From NCBI GenBank assembly GCA_944472135.2, contig OX235270.1:54627267-54691266 (forward strand): a stretch of DNA of 64,000 bases. Direction: 5' to 3'. How positions within the stretch are numbered: the stretch's first letter is position 1; each line of letters begins with the position of its first letter. The translations under genes and the position numbers were made by a program. This DNA is from Trichobilharzia regenti (Eukaryota; Platyhelminthes; Trematoda; Strigeidida; Schistosomatidae). Under the pieces are notes generated by a model. That model searched no databases. It was not told where the DNA came from and saw only the letters and a list, made by a program, of their open reading frames with translations. Below, in pieces: positions 12,801-27,800 of this stretch.

Positions 12801-15800
12801 CCAAGCGTTCTTTCCATCAAAGTTACTGAAATTCTGAAGTGCCTGGGTGCATGTCTACGATATTTCACGAATTCCTGTTGATAATTGCAACAATATTCAT
12901 ATTACTATTTTCATTTCTCCTTAATATTTTATTCTATCCTGAAGTTGTCAATAGATTGAAATCTCGAGTAGCAGCCATCAGTCTTTCATCTAGTAACTAC
13001 TTCTGAAAATCACTGGAAATGTTCGCTTCAAGGGTCACTTAAACTTCCTGTACATAAGACTTAGATTTTTTCTCTCCCAAGGACACAGATGGCATAGATG
13101 ACAAACCATAAAATGACATAAAAAGATTAAATTTGTGAAATATTACTCCGATTAGAAAAACGAGATAAACGAATATAAAGTTAGGCGTAACTAATTCATG
13201 ACTGTAGATGTTTCCATGAGTCAGCCTACAACAGAAGTCTGCTGATTGTCTATGAAAAGCACAAGCATTGTTAAAGCGATAAATTTCACTTCAATAACCA
13301 GTTAGTCTACGTTATACTGTTACGTTGTACACTTTGCAATGTATGCATAACCAGTAATTGTATTGTTCTGCTTAAGTATGAAGTATTTCTCGCTGTGTAA
13401 AAATATCGAAATAATGTATCAGTTAAAACAAAGGATACATCTAAATGTCTCCATATGTCTTGTCACAAAAAGACATATAACAAATTGCAGTGCAGATCTG
13501 AAAGGACTGTTATACGACACTAAAGGGTTTTCTTAAATTTGCATGTATACAGGTAAACAATATGATCCCTTACAAATTATGTCCTCGACAGTGAAAAGGT
13601 GAAATTTATAGTTCAGTATCGTGATAACGATGATATTGTATCCTCTAGGCTTGATATTTCAGCTATCTGACCATTTGTGCTATTGTGAAACAATGTTGTA
13701 TTAGAATGTCAGTATAAGTGTTAAGCTTTAAAAAATTGTCAACATTTTTTTTTTAATAAATCGAGTATAAACCATTACTGTCACTTTCATCTCCACAAAG
13801 TAGCTAACAGTTTTTCTGACTGCCAAATAATCATATAGGAAAGGAAACACAGACAATCGGTATTTGTCACTCTAACAACTTTCTAACTATACTTTGCATT
13901 CTTTTGTATAGGTTTAAGAGTTACGAAGTAGCTGATCACTATGAGGATATTCTTTATTCCAATCAGAACCCACATACTACTATTTTCCTGTAATATGGAT
14001 TTCATTCGTTTTTCATGTGATGGACTGACTTTCTGATAAAAGTCCTACAAATAGGAGGCCTAATTTTATTTAACATCGTCTTTTCCTTATGAACTTCGTA
14101 AAATAAAATTCTTTTTGCGTAATACCATAACCCAGAACAAGTCCACTAGAGTAGTAGTAGTCAAAAGCTGCACCACTACATATGATCCTACACGATGAAG
14201 GTTACTCATTATCTAAAGGCAGCTAAGTGCTGTAGATTTGTACATCCTATGTCACCAGACTTGTAAGTCTTAGATTAAATCCTGGTGACTGGAAGCAGAT
14301 TTTTAGTTTCTAACTATATTCTATTGACGTGTTCGTTACTCACGGATGTAATAAAATTGTTTTGTCTACTTGTTCCACTTCTTATTTTAGAAGGTGACTT
14401 CAATTCACCAACATGTGTTAACAGCTCATGTGATCTATCGGAGGTTTCAGTCTCCTCATCGTCTAGTTGTCCTGAAACAACAAATCCGATGAAATATTGC
14501 TATTTTTCACCAGTGTTTACCACTTCTAGTAGTAGAGAAAATCAGTGTGTTTCTTCCAGAGAACCATGGGTAGCCAATGGAGATATTTCTACTGACTCCA
14601 GTTATGATAATTCACACAGTCAATATCGTCAACAGCAGCAACCACAACAGCACTTTCAACAGTCTTATGTTCTACATTCTAATAATCCTCGTCATCATAG
14701 CCACACTAGTCAGGATGAATTGATTAATTATTCCAATGCTGAGCTTCAACAAGAAGACACATCAACACATTCGAATCAAATGCTACTATACGACTTGTAT
14801 GGTGGTTTAGATTCAGCAAGCGATACTCCACATATTCAACACCACAATCAGCCCCACCACCATCATCAACAACAGCAACCACAAACACCATCGCAACTGA
14901 CATCACAGCACCAGGAGTATCAGTTAGGCGTGAATTACAAGAGTTTACCAAAATCGGAAGACAAGTTCACAAGAATATTTGTTTGGGATTTAGATGAGAC
15001 GTTGATTATATTTCATACTTTGCTCACTGGCTATTATGCCCACAGATATGGCAAGGTAAGTGTGTGGTTTTAGCAAAAAGTGAGGGAACAAGGCATATAA
15101 AAAACACTACTTGTTATAAAGGGTGGACGTTTGGAGGTTTGTTGTATAAATGATAACCTTCTGATAATTAGCTAAGAAATATGTAGACATTTTGAAACCG
15201 ACTTTTCTAATTTAAAAAAAATTTAAAGTACTCCCAGATGGTTTACCAATGGTTCTCTAACCGATGTCAGCTCACGATGCAATCGTATGACCAACGTAAA
15301 CCTAATCTGCATCACACAGTATACTACCCGCTGGTTTGACTACTCACGTCAATCAATAGTGCTCTGTTCAGCTGTGTCAAACAGGGTATATTGCTGACTA
15401 ACACACCTCAGACCAGTGAAACAGTCCTCCAGTGTTTCGATCACTTCGATATAGTCGGCAAACATATTCTGATCCGAATATATTTGGGGTTTCCAGCAGA
15501 AACCGTGGTAAATTTTCACCTCGAGCTGTGCAGTTTGCAACTAGCGAATATGACTGTGAAGTTAATTTCAATATACACAGATCTTTAAAACATGGGAGCC
15601 TAAAAGCCAGGAAATAAGAAACGGCCATTGTATCTGATTAAAGTTAAAGAGATAATAATTTTAAATTCGAACTCATGTACTTCACAGAATGATTTCAGTC
15701 AAAATGATTTAGCACCCCAAGTAGAATTTTTTTTTTACAGAAGTTAAGGTTGTAGGCAGCTAGAAAAAGTACAACATTACAACAGAAAATCTCGTTATCC

Positions 15801-18800
15801 CACCTCTGCTTAAATTTTTACTGATCTCCAATGTTACTGAACCTGGTCATTATATCTCGATCAGCACTTGTAGCTGAGTGCTGTACTGCCGGCTGTGTTT
15901 TATTTATCGAATCGGATTAATTGCACTTAACAAATGCATAAATTTATTTGAATTAATAGATCGTTTGATTATGGGATCACACCATTCTGCATCCAGTGTC
16001 ACTGACTCAGAGTGACTAATAAAATTGTACTACTGGGTTTTAAAGTAAGGTGGAGTAATACCATACTGTTGCATACTGTTACTTACAGGAGATTTTATTG
16101 AAAATTACTAATAGGAAACCGATGACCTAAATTCCGTAATTTGTTTAATTGGTCATAGTTCTCATAATAATCCTTAAAAATGTGCTCATTATGGAATACA
16201 TACAGTCTCCGACTGAGTATTCACTGGTAGACAGCTTTTTAATCACACAAATGGTCGCGGTTTGATACCTGGAAGACCTGTCCAGCCAGTGGTAAGTCTA
16301 AAAGAGAAAGAAGATTGGTTGTGAGGTTAACAACCTCAACCCCTGAAAACAACACTGCTACCGGAAATTCAAAAGCTTGAAACTCAAGGAATGAGAAGAA
16401 AATTCTACCTTGGAATATGTTCAGATATGCAGTTAGTCTAATCTCAGTCTGTTATGTGTGTATCAGTTACCACCAGACAGTCGAATTTATTTATAAGTGT
16501 ATCACAATGATAGACTATCAGAATAATTTAGTCTAGTAACTTTCAAAACACTATCACGCATCAGAATTGAACATTCATGTTCCCGTAAATACCCAGATTA
16601 GTCTGAGCTAGCATTCTAGCCGAAGCTGTTACTTCTGAAATAACCAAACACTGTACCTGACTAATTACGAAAATCAATGAAATGCACTTGTCATTTTGTT
16701 TACTGAGCAAGCATCATTTCTGTTTGTATCACTTCTCATACTCTTCTTTATAATGTTTGTCAGTAAGCACTAAATCATATCAAATCTGTTCCTAATAGTC
16801 CTTAATCATCCAGCTGCATTTCGTAAATAAAGTTTATTTCATATTCTTCTGTTTATTCATACTTCTTTTTAATATAAAAGACATTGATACAACAGGTCAT
16901 TATGTGAATAAAAGTTAGTATGTGTATTTAATCAATTTGTAGGATCCTGCAGTTGCTGGTGCCTATGGTTTACGTATGGAGGAATTAATTTACAACTTGG
17001 CCGACACTTATTTATTTTATAATGAACTAGAGGTGAGTTACAATTCCTTTCATCCACCACCTACAGTCTTAAATTATATGAAACATTTTCAGGGATAATA
17101 AATATCCCACTTTATGCTGAACAAAAATGTGGACATCATGAGTCAACTAGTGTTGATAATGATGAAATATATAAACTTACACAGTTGACTTTAACACTGA
17201 GTATCTTAACATTGATCTATGAAGGTGTAAGTAATTGAGATTAAAGAAAAAAGTTAAGAATCAACTGTTGATGCTGTCAGTAAGTGTAAAATTCTAAGTA
17301 CTGTCTTCCAGTTGTAGTCTCGTGAGTTTTTCCGGTTATCAGGTTCATCAGTGATGATAAATTATTTTTCATCATCACTATCATGCTAGTTGCTTGTTCT
17401 TTCATAGAATAAGATCAAAGCAAGGAGTAAAATAACAGAATCTCTACTATTCAATGGACTGTTTGAAAACGAGCATCCCCAAAATACTTTAATTAATGGT
17501 GCTGAAGAAATAAATCTAAAAGACTACAGATCCTCTAACATTCATTTGATTATTGCATCAACATAAACTGTCTGTAACTTGACAAATTTCTATGTATATA
17601 GTCTATGTCTAGATATGTATGTCTTCACAGTGACATATGGATAAGACAGGAGGTTGAATCGTGATTTTAGTATGATTAAAATTATTCGAGGTGTAACGAA
17701 AACCTATATTACAGCAGGAATCGAACCTGTGGCTTTGGGTTACTTATCCAGTCTTCTACAGATTGGGACAGGAGAGCTAAAGATACAATTTCGGCTTCAT
17801 TCAATATTCCTCTTAAATTCAGACCTGTATTCATAACTAAGATTAATAAATAAAGTAGTTATGTTATACTAAACGAATTAAAAAATATGCTTGCATGTCT
17901 CACTTGATTCCGCTGTTCTGTACAAGTATAAATTCATGAAATTTAATTTTCATCATCGTTCAGTGTCTTCATGCATGCATCAAGTACATGTGGTTACTTT
18001 TACATAAACGTGGTTTCATTTTCTCAGCACTAACGAATTATCCATGTATTTTCTTTGGTATATAGTCAATTCATATTGTAATTCAACTTATTTAAGTAAA
18101 ATAAAACTACTTTAAGAAGTTTGAACTTGCCAGTCAAACTTATCAGCTTAGCAACGCCTAAGTGACTAGGAGAACGGGAGGCGAGAAAGACGCATATTTA
18201 TATAAGTCAAGAAATGAAGTAAAACAAACCCTTCAAGTGAACACTGTCCAACATTTCACTGAAACAAAATAGCTTAAACGTTTATTGTAAAGCTACTAAT
18301 AAGTATTCTAAATATCGATAAAGAAAGGAAGACGAAATCTGCAAATTTCGTTAACTAGAGGTGAAATGGACATGGCTGAGTAGCCCTAGCCTAATATGGT
18401 AATGCTCGAAATTTACTCGTCACCATCTGGCATTCATTCACATAATGACTGGATACAAATGCTGATGACTCAATTATAGTTCATTTGAAACAGTTCTTTT
18501 TGTTTTTGTAGATCGTACCAAAGGTACAGGTTTAAATTATGCTAAAACCCAGGAATTTTAAATTCCAGTGATCACTCATTAATGTTTAGTCATTCTCAAC
18601 AAAACTATCACTTTATAACATTACAAGCAGATGCACTAAAAGTTTCGAAATTTTAAATTTTCAACTACCATATATCCTTATTCTGTGGTAATTTAATTTC
18701 AGGAATGCGATCAAGTACACATTGATGATATACGCGGAGATGACAGTTGTCAAGAATCGGCGTAAGTTATTCAAAATTGCATAATACCGTTTGTATTAAA

Positions 18801-21800
18801 CGTCATCACGTAACGTGTATCTTCCAACAAAAGAAGTTAAGGCTTTCTAGTCTCTATTACTGTCTGGATTCGCTTCAGACAAAGTAGTATACTGATAAAT
18901 ATTGTACATCAGTAGTCTCCTGAAGGCTCATACAACAGTTGATTGGCTAGATCCTTGATTGTAGAACTAATAATATTCCCTGACAGCTCAGCATTATAAG
19001 AGATTGAAACAGATTTGAGCAGACGGATGACCTAACTTCAGAAGCTAATTTAATCATTATTATTATTATTATATTTAATAAACGATATCTGTCACACTAC
19101 AGACAACCAATATGCTGATAATATAATATTGAGTTAGAATCACACAAAATCATCTAAAATTTTCAACCAACCTACCATCTGTTAAAAAGCTCTAATTATC
19201 CCTTCTTTACTCACTTTCCTGCTAAAAGACTGAATATTCCTAGTCTTGATTTTCGTACATACATGACAAGTTGTTCCGATGACCGAAAACTTCAAGTAGA
19301 TATTTACACTAGATAAATGCGTTTTATTTCAGTGTCACGTTTAAGTGCACTCAATCTCAATCAAAGTTACAATTTGGGTGTACAACTGATTAATCATGCA
19401 GGTCTACGGAAAAAGTACTGATGAAATCACGTCATCCTATTATTAAACATCCTCATTCGAATATCATAGCCGGGAAATTCTAAAAAATAAACATTTCATC
19501 CTTCTCCTGAGCTACAAATCTCTTTTACCACTCCATAGTTCATAAGACCGTGGTAAGCGTGAAAGTCCCTTGGCTTTTATAAATAGTCTGAGAGATTTCG
19601 TCATCAAATACATGGGTATCTCATGATATGGAGTTAGCTAAGAGGGAAAATTCATAATATCCATCTAATTACAAAACAGTAGGACTAAAACTCTTAATGA
19701 TGTCAGTACTAAGTATAGTATTGCAACCTCTAAAAGCTAACATATGCTCTGTGCACAATTCTGTTAATAGTTCCTGTTGTATTATCACACTCACTGCCAA
19801 ATATCATTTATTTGCTTAAAAATGAGTGTACATTTAGATATTTACGCTCAGTAAATCTCCAAGACGAGGTTTGGTACGGTTGCATATCAGAAGAAATCAC
19901 TGATGAGCATTTGATTGATTTGTGTAGAATTAATCTTTTAGTAAACACCATTTCTCATGAACTAATACTAACTTAAAATTTGGGGAAATAGGCAAATAAT
20001 CATTAGTAGTTGTTTCAGAAGCGTCCCGTCCACATCACATCTGGACACTGGAGAGATAACAAGGAGTTGCTAAACTTCTTGGTAGATTACATCCGCGTTA
20101 TCTCAAGAATCAAATAAGCTCAGGACATGAGAACATAGATTTCTAGTTAGTAATTGGAATTTAATTATACCTTTGCAAAAGACGAAATAATTTGGTTTTG
20201 CATAGGACAAAGGTGAGCAGGACTAGGAGGCTACAGTTCTCAGTGTTTAAGTTAAACAGTTTTCATAAAATTGTCTGTGTGTATAAATCGGTTTTATACT
20301 AATCCCCGAAACCACAGGTGAATAACACAGTTTAATTCCTTCCATACTAGATAAGTTTGTCTTATACTATACAGTGTGAAAGTGTTGATAAGTGACTGAC
20401 GTTTCGAGTACAGTTTATTATTCATAATCATATCAGTGTATTCACACGGCTTCATAATTTGCTCTCTCTATAAACTCTTTCCCGTTGTTATTTATTGCAG
20501 TTTTCCATATATCCAGTGTAGACATTGCGTCAAATTCAATTACACATATTTTCTCTTGTTTCAACCAATAAAGATTGGGTGAATAACCTGTCTCTCCATC
20601 AAACTTCATTACTTTTTAATGCTTTCACCCTGCCTATCATGTTATGCGATTACATACAAGTAAAGGCATCACAATAGCTGAGTTTTCCCTATATCATTTA
20701 ACTTAGCACGGTCGATCATTCTAGCTTTAGCTAACTTCCTATTTCGATACTCTAACTGGCACCAGTCTACCAGTTTGACTTGTGTAAAGTGAATATGAAG
20801 TTAAAAGTCAAAGGTACTACAATTCCAAAAGTGTTTTTCTAAACTTCACCTTTTGCACAATTTTTTGGGTCATATACATAAATGTAGTTAATTATATTAC
20901 CTCACATTTCATTTTACGATATGATTTTCTTATCCATGTGAAACGATATTCCAATGCTAAGGCTCTGATGCAATGCCGGAAAGCATATATAACATCATGT
21001 TTAAATTTTCTTTCAGGTGGTCTTTCTATTAAGCTATAGATATTTTTCACATTCCCTATCTCCATTTATACATTTGACTGGAGATGAATAATAAATCTAC
21101 TTAGGTCTGTGTTTTTTTTTTAATGTTTTTGTTCTCATCCTTAGGTCTGATGATTGACTGTCATCTTTTAATCGCCTTAACTATCACATACGCACATACA
21201 CGTTAGGCCATGCATACTCACATTCGAATTTTATTTTTAGAGAACAGATGAACTTACACGTATTACTCATATGTAATCAGATCCTGGCTCAGATTTCTTC
21301 GCTTCTTTCTTCGTTTTCGAATAAATAAATTAAAGAAAAGAAAACAAGATGTCGTTCCATTATATATATATTCTCAGCTGGAAGTTTCCTCGGAGTTAGG
21401 TAGGCATATAAAAACAAAATTTGGAGAACTCAACACCTAAATAATATAATAATATGTTATGTGTAATATAATGTATATAGAATGTCCATAAATATTTTTT
21501 ACAGCAGTGAGGCCTAAACATTCTCTGTCTTTCACTAGGTTATTATTCTTCTTGTCATTAACTTAACGAGTTTTACAATAATCACAATAAATTTGGTTAA
21601 TAAATAACTGTAGTGTTTCAGTGATACAGAATACTGAAACAATTCATTTTGAAGTTAGCGCTAGAAGGATAGAAGAGGCATCCAGTTTCGAGAACTCAAC
21701 ACAGAAACATCTGCTTGAGTTACGAATCTTCAGCACAATCAGTCGTTCATCTTACTTAGTCACGTCAAGTATTCTGTATCTAGAAAGGTTAACGGGATAT

Positions 21801-24800
21801 TTCTGACACATAAAGTTAACCTAATTGTCAGTAGAAACATACTTTTACCAACAATTCTGCCTTCGAGTGTTGTTTTGCAGGGAGTTGATTGTCTACAAGT
21901 TTGAGCATGAGCTGACGTCAGTTAAAGAACCATTGGAAAACCAGAGAGTATTGGAAAGCTATTTCGTCCTAGTTAAGAACTCTTCATCAATATCCGCCGA
22001 CTGAGGTTAGAAACTAGGACTTTCCAGTTACAAGGCAAGCTCGTTGACCATTCCCATTTTCACTAGAATTAAGTGGATCTAAAAATCTGTTTAGTACTGG
22101 ATTTTAACTAGATGGCGTTAAAGGTAATGTTTTGTCCAAGCAAATTGAATGCTCAAGATTTTTATTTTGGTCAAGAAATTACAATTTTGAAAATAAGGCG
22201 ACTGAGGAGCTTTTTTGTGAATCAAGATTTCATATTTAAATGTCAGATATAATGTTGCTGCGACCTTATAAAATGTTATTCTCAATAAAATGCACAGTTT
22301 GACACTACCAGCCTATAAATCAGTGTACTTATATTTAGGCCGGAAAAGATTACAAACCAATTATGACAGCCTTTATCCTCTAAGTTTTAAGCAGATGAAA
22401 TTGTCTTTTTTATTCCCTGAGTTCTAAGTGGAGCATGCAACTTCAAGTTTTTGAAGTTTCTGCAGCGGCTGTGTTGTTTTTCGGAACGGGCTTTCAACTT
22501 CCCGCACCCTATTGAATTGAATTTTTGATTTTCCCGTCGATTGTTTGGACCGAAGTGCTCGGTCTCAGGTTGACATGTCGGCTTCTTGTGCAGATGCTTC
22601 GACGATGTCTGGGCATTTAATTAGTATACAATTGGTGGATGGTGGCTAGCAGTGGAATCCAGGATGCGCATTTCGTCCTATTTGGGACTCGTCATCTGGA
22701 TGTACCTGCATTTCTCAGTGAGTGATGACGTTCCCACCGAAGCTCGAACCCAGTACCCATAGTTTCAAACGCCAAAGCGTTATCCACTAGACCACTTGGG
22801 CACCCTACTTGAAAATTGATCTGATGCTCACTAGCGACTGGCCTTATTCAGGCAGTTACCCGGGGTTCTGGTGAGAAGCCGTGACCAGTAGGGTACAGCA
22901 GATCGAAAGTGAGGATAGATACTCATCGAAGACATTGAGAAGTGGTCGCGCTATATCGTGAATTGGCTGAGGTTGGAATTCATCGGCCACTGGATTGGGT
23001 CCCAATGGCTTAGTGGTCTACGAGCTAGCTCGCCTTGTAACTAGCGGGTCCTGGGTTCGAACCCGGGCGGTGGATGCGTACTTCTGAAGAGTCCAAACTA
23101 GGACGAAACAACTGTCTAGTACTACCTGCAGGTTTTCCAATGGTTCTCTAACTAATGTCAGCTCATGATAAAATCCTCCAACCAATCAAACAGAAATCCC
23201 TACAAAACCAATACTTGAAAATTCTGAAAAATGTACAAATAAATTATCGAATTTTCAGATACTGGTTTTCACGTATACAACTAGTGTACTAGCCTCTAGT
23301 GATTAGAAAAATAGTGTGATGATTTTCTCTGCCTTACAGTTTTAAAACTGATAACTTTCATCATCGTTACCCCTTATTTCTGTTTGCATGAAACAGTTCA
23401 TCATTGCTGAGTTAAGTTGTTTTTGTAATTTACATTAGCTACAGATCAAGTCAAACGATCAACAAAATTTAGTAAAATGAGTTAATGCCAAAATAGGCTA
23501 AAATTTAATAATCCCATAAAACAGTTAAATGTAATGTTCTTTATTGAAGGTGAATGTGACAGTCAAATCTCTATAAAACAAATTCAAGTACGTCACCTAT
23601 CGATGTAGTCTAAATAGTAGATTATTTATTACACTCTCAAAGATATCATGTTGATAACTTTATGAAAAGTGGTAAGTCAGGGAAAAGCTGTTAACAACCT
23701 ATTTGAATTTCAGCAGGTTTGTTGTAAATTCATCAAAGGATTTTGCATATTACTGTTCATGGACCCATGTTTCATCCTTATTGGTTTTTTTTCCTTCACG
23801 TTCCCAGTGGAACATAGGGCTTCAAGCTAGTGGCTTGAAGTTTCTGTAGAAGTGTTTATTTTTACAGGATGAAGTTGCTAGCCTCATTCCCAACCTTTCC
23901 TCTTTACCAGGATTATTTCTGGCTTAACGAGGTAAAGGAGTGCGTCGGTGGCCGGGGATCGAACCCCGAACCATGTGCATGGTCGGCAAGAGTCCTAACC
24001 ACTATACCACCGACGCATGTGTACGTTCCAGTTACTTTAGTTTATGGTTAACATAATTACACCAACACTGACACATTCTGCATTACACCAGAAAACTTAT
24101 CTTTTGTAGTTAAGCATAAACAATGAAATAAAACCCAAAGCTGATCGCTTGTAAAATGGAGACAGCCTTTGTCCCTGCATTAATAGTATTTCTCACTGAA
24201 TAACGACTTGCTAACTCATATTTATAATGAATTAGTGAATATACCATCCATCATACCTTTCGAATTGTACACTGGCAGTAAACAGTTACCAGTGGATTAC
24301 AAACGTCATTATGTGATATTTATTATTTTTTTGTTACAAGGAATGTAAAAAGAATTTCAATGTGTAGATTTTGTGTTTGATGAAAAAATTACAAAGGGAT
24401 AGAAAGTGAATATTTGTGCATACACACCTACATACATACACACATGCACAACTAATCTCTCCATCTAGCAATACAAATAAGTGTACATATGGCCTAAGCT
24501 CCAATTTTAACCAACATTGTAATTTGAACTCGTATCAACTTTCACATTCTTTGATTTCCTTTTTTTATGTTCATCCCTTTACTCGTTTCATGTTGTTATA
24601 ATGTTCTGTTGTTTATATATGCGTGTATGTATGTTAATTTTAGTGTTATTCAATCGTCAACGCAACTATTTTATTGTTATTGTTGTTGCCTTATGATAAA
24701 TGTAATCAATTAATCTACTTAATAAAAGAAAAATAGGAAAGTGTCACAAAAACGATAAATATAGAAGCAGGTTGCTAGCGGAATGAAAGAATAACATCTG

Positions 24801-27800
24801 TTTATGAGTGATACTTATAACCCTGTGTGAATAACCGCCTATCTGCCTACCTGTGTACCCATGTATTCAATCGGCTATACAGTATAAAAACTGTTGATTT
24901 GTAGAGATGACTTACACTAAATTAAATTCACTAATAGACCACAGCAGGCGGATAGACAATACCGACATTCATCTTATCATGGGGGAAATTCTCAGCATCA
25001 TTATATCCACACCTAAGTGATGGGAAGCTCTTTCCGACTAAACAGAAATTGTAACAATCGATCTCTCACACCCAGTGGAATATGTACAGATTGTGAACTG
25101 GATCAAGGAATGAACAATAAAAATAATAATTCCAATCATGGATAAGATTTTATTTTGATAAATCACACAGTGTTATACATTAATATTAGCACTGTGTGAT
25201 TTATCCAAATAAATCTTATCCATAATAAAGCTACACCCTACCACAGTGCCCAAGTTTTATACTTATAAAAATAATAATTATAAATAATAACGATAAGATG
25301 GATACAACAGGAGAAATAGGATGGAGAGAATACTTGTAATACTGTCAGATGTGTAAATAACTTTGTCGTTTTTATTCCATCATTTAAGGAAATTAATGCA
25401 CACAATGTATGATAAAGATAGACAGAGGAAAAAGAATGATTATCGCGTTGTTAATAAGTTCCCTTAGTTACTGTCGGTTAATTTACATACTTTCAAACAA
25501 TTCAACAAAAGCGTCTTATTTTCTGTGCCAAGTAATATTTTATTGAATAAAAGCATCGGGGATTTTTATCGGTACATGCTGAAGAAATCTTCCATCTCTT
25601 TTGCTGTCATGTAAGTTATCAGGATGCAAGATTCATATTTCCAAAGTGAAACAAATTACCAGTACTGTTCATGAAGTCATGAGACAACCTCTAAGATAAT
25701 GTATTTTATTGTTTGATTTTATTTGGTTACGTCAGTGACACCTGAAACTGTCAATGACATTGACGAACTAATATTGGCACTAAACTACACTCCACATACT
25801 CCTTAGTATTTTTATAAATTGATCTGCACAAAGTTAATGCTTTCAAAATCAAGTGTTTTGCTAACACTGTGAAAGTATTCTGAATACAGTTGTTTAAGAC
25901 AGAAGCATTCGTAAGGTTAAAAGAACTAAACAACTGTATAGTAAACGTAAAAATCTCACATTGAATTATAACTTTTTAAACCCCTAACGTAGCTGAAAGT
26001 TATTTAGCAGGAGATAGATAAAAGATATTGAGACAGAAAAAAGGTAACAAATAGGTAAAAGTGAAGGATTAGACTATAGAAGTAGCTACAATTTCAAAAT
26101 AAAGCAGTACTTATCACTTAAATCTAACCACGCCAGATACTAGCTTGCTAGGCTACTAGCTTACTAGTTTTCTCGCCGGTCCCAAGCCCGGGTAAAGAGG
26201 GAGGGTTGGGGCGTGGTGCTAGCAACTCCACCCCTGTAAAACAACCAAATCGCTACAGAAACTTCAACGAATAAATATATTAAAAATTCTAAAAACATAA
26301 GCAATAGCCTTACTTTTCGCTGGAATCGGGGAAGTGAAATGACGCAGGCTGGTGAAAGCCTTCGGGAAGCCAGTCAGCCGATGTGCCTTCTTTCGATGAA
26401 AGCAAAAGTAAGGATGGGTACCTGGAATGTTCGCACAATGTACGAAACTGGAAAGGCTGCCCAGATAGCCGCTGAAATGAGAAGGTACAGAATAGAAGTG
26501 TTGGGAATCTGCGAGAGCAGATGGAACGGAACTGGAAGGTGCCAACTACCTACTGGAGAGACAGTAATCTATTCCGGCCACCTAGAGGACAACCATGAGC
26601 ACACCGAGGGAGTGGCCATCATGATGTCACCAACAGCAACCAAAGCTCTCATGCAGTGGGAACCAATCTCCTCCAGGATAATGACAGCCAGGTTCAACTC
26701 AAAAGGAAGGAAAGTTACAGTCATTCAATGTTATGCGCCTACAAACGTCTCAGAACAAGAGAAGAAGGAGGCGTTCTACAGACAACTACAAGCAATAATG
26801 GACAACGTCCCAAATGGCGATATCAAAATCCTGATGGGCGACATGAATGCGAAGCTGGGAGGAGACAACACAGGAAGAGAACTCACCATGGGTCGTGAGG
26901 CCCTCGGTGAAATGAACGACAATGGTGAACTCTTCTCAGACTTCTGCGCCTTCAATGATTTGGTGATTGGCGGTAGTGTGTTCAAACACAAGGATATACA
27001 CAAGACGACATGGATTTCACCAGATGGAAACACCAAGAATCAAATAGACTTCATCTCAATTTCAAGAAAGTGGAGACGGAGCCTACTGGACACAAGGTCA
27101 AGGAGAGGAGCAGATGTGGGTTCAGACCACTATCTAGTAGAAGGGACTTTCAAGGTGAAACTAAAAGCCTCGAGGATAGCTGGGGATAGGCCACAATGCA
27201 AGTTCAACACTCAATTACTGAAGGACACAACCACAAAAGACACCTTCACTGCAACTGTCAGAGCAAAGCAGGAAACACTACGCGACATCACTGAAGAATC
27301 ATGCGTGGAAGAACATTGGAAGTCTCTGAAGGCGATTCTCAACGAAACGTGTTCAACGGTTCTAGGAAGAAAGAAGAGACAAGACAAGGAATGGCTCTCA
27401 ACGGACACTTGGAAATTAATAGAAGAGAGGAGAATGGTGAAAGAGAAAATGATTCAATGCAAGGACGGACAGGAGAAGGAGACGATGAGCTCAACTTACA
27501 AAGCATTGGACAAAGAAGTGAAGAAAAGTGCTAGGAAGGACAAAAGACGATTCTACGACAATCTAGCTACTGAAGCTGAGAAGGCAGCAGGCAAAAGGGA
27601 CCTGAGGACACTATATCAGATAACCAAATCTCTATCCGGGAAGAGACCAACACAAGCGAAACCTATAAAAGACAGCCAAGGGAAGCCCATTACCAAGGAA
27701 GAAAAACAGATTAAACAATGGGCGGATCACTTCAAAGGACTCTTGAACCGACCATCACCTGCAACCCGTCCAGAAATACCAACAACAGCGCGCACACAAC

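Larger units (their letters stand above)
11043..14390. other. eya intron 4, no gene recognised
   Basis: AT-rich intron. It contains the foldback hairpin at 11633-11722, a TA microsatellite at 12213-12241 and a SINE D tail at 12466-12548. The hydrophobic open frame at 12592-12837 lacks any gene signal. Confidence 0.5.

Noticed and set aside
12592..12837. Hydrophobic 81-codon frame in eya intron 4
   Set aside because: No promoter, splice or poly(A) signals were seen, and AT-rich DNA readily yields such hydrophobic frames.
14724..14951. Minus-strand open frame over the eya Gln/His region
   Set aside because: Low-complexity CAG/CAT codons leave the opposite strand open. There is no independent evidence for a gene.
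15349..15628. Several overlapping open frames on both strands
   Set aside because: They coincide with a degenerate repeat and have no splice signals or domains.
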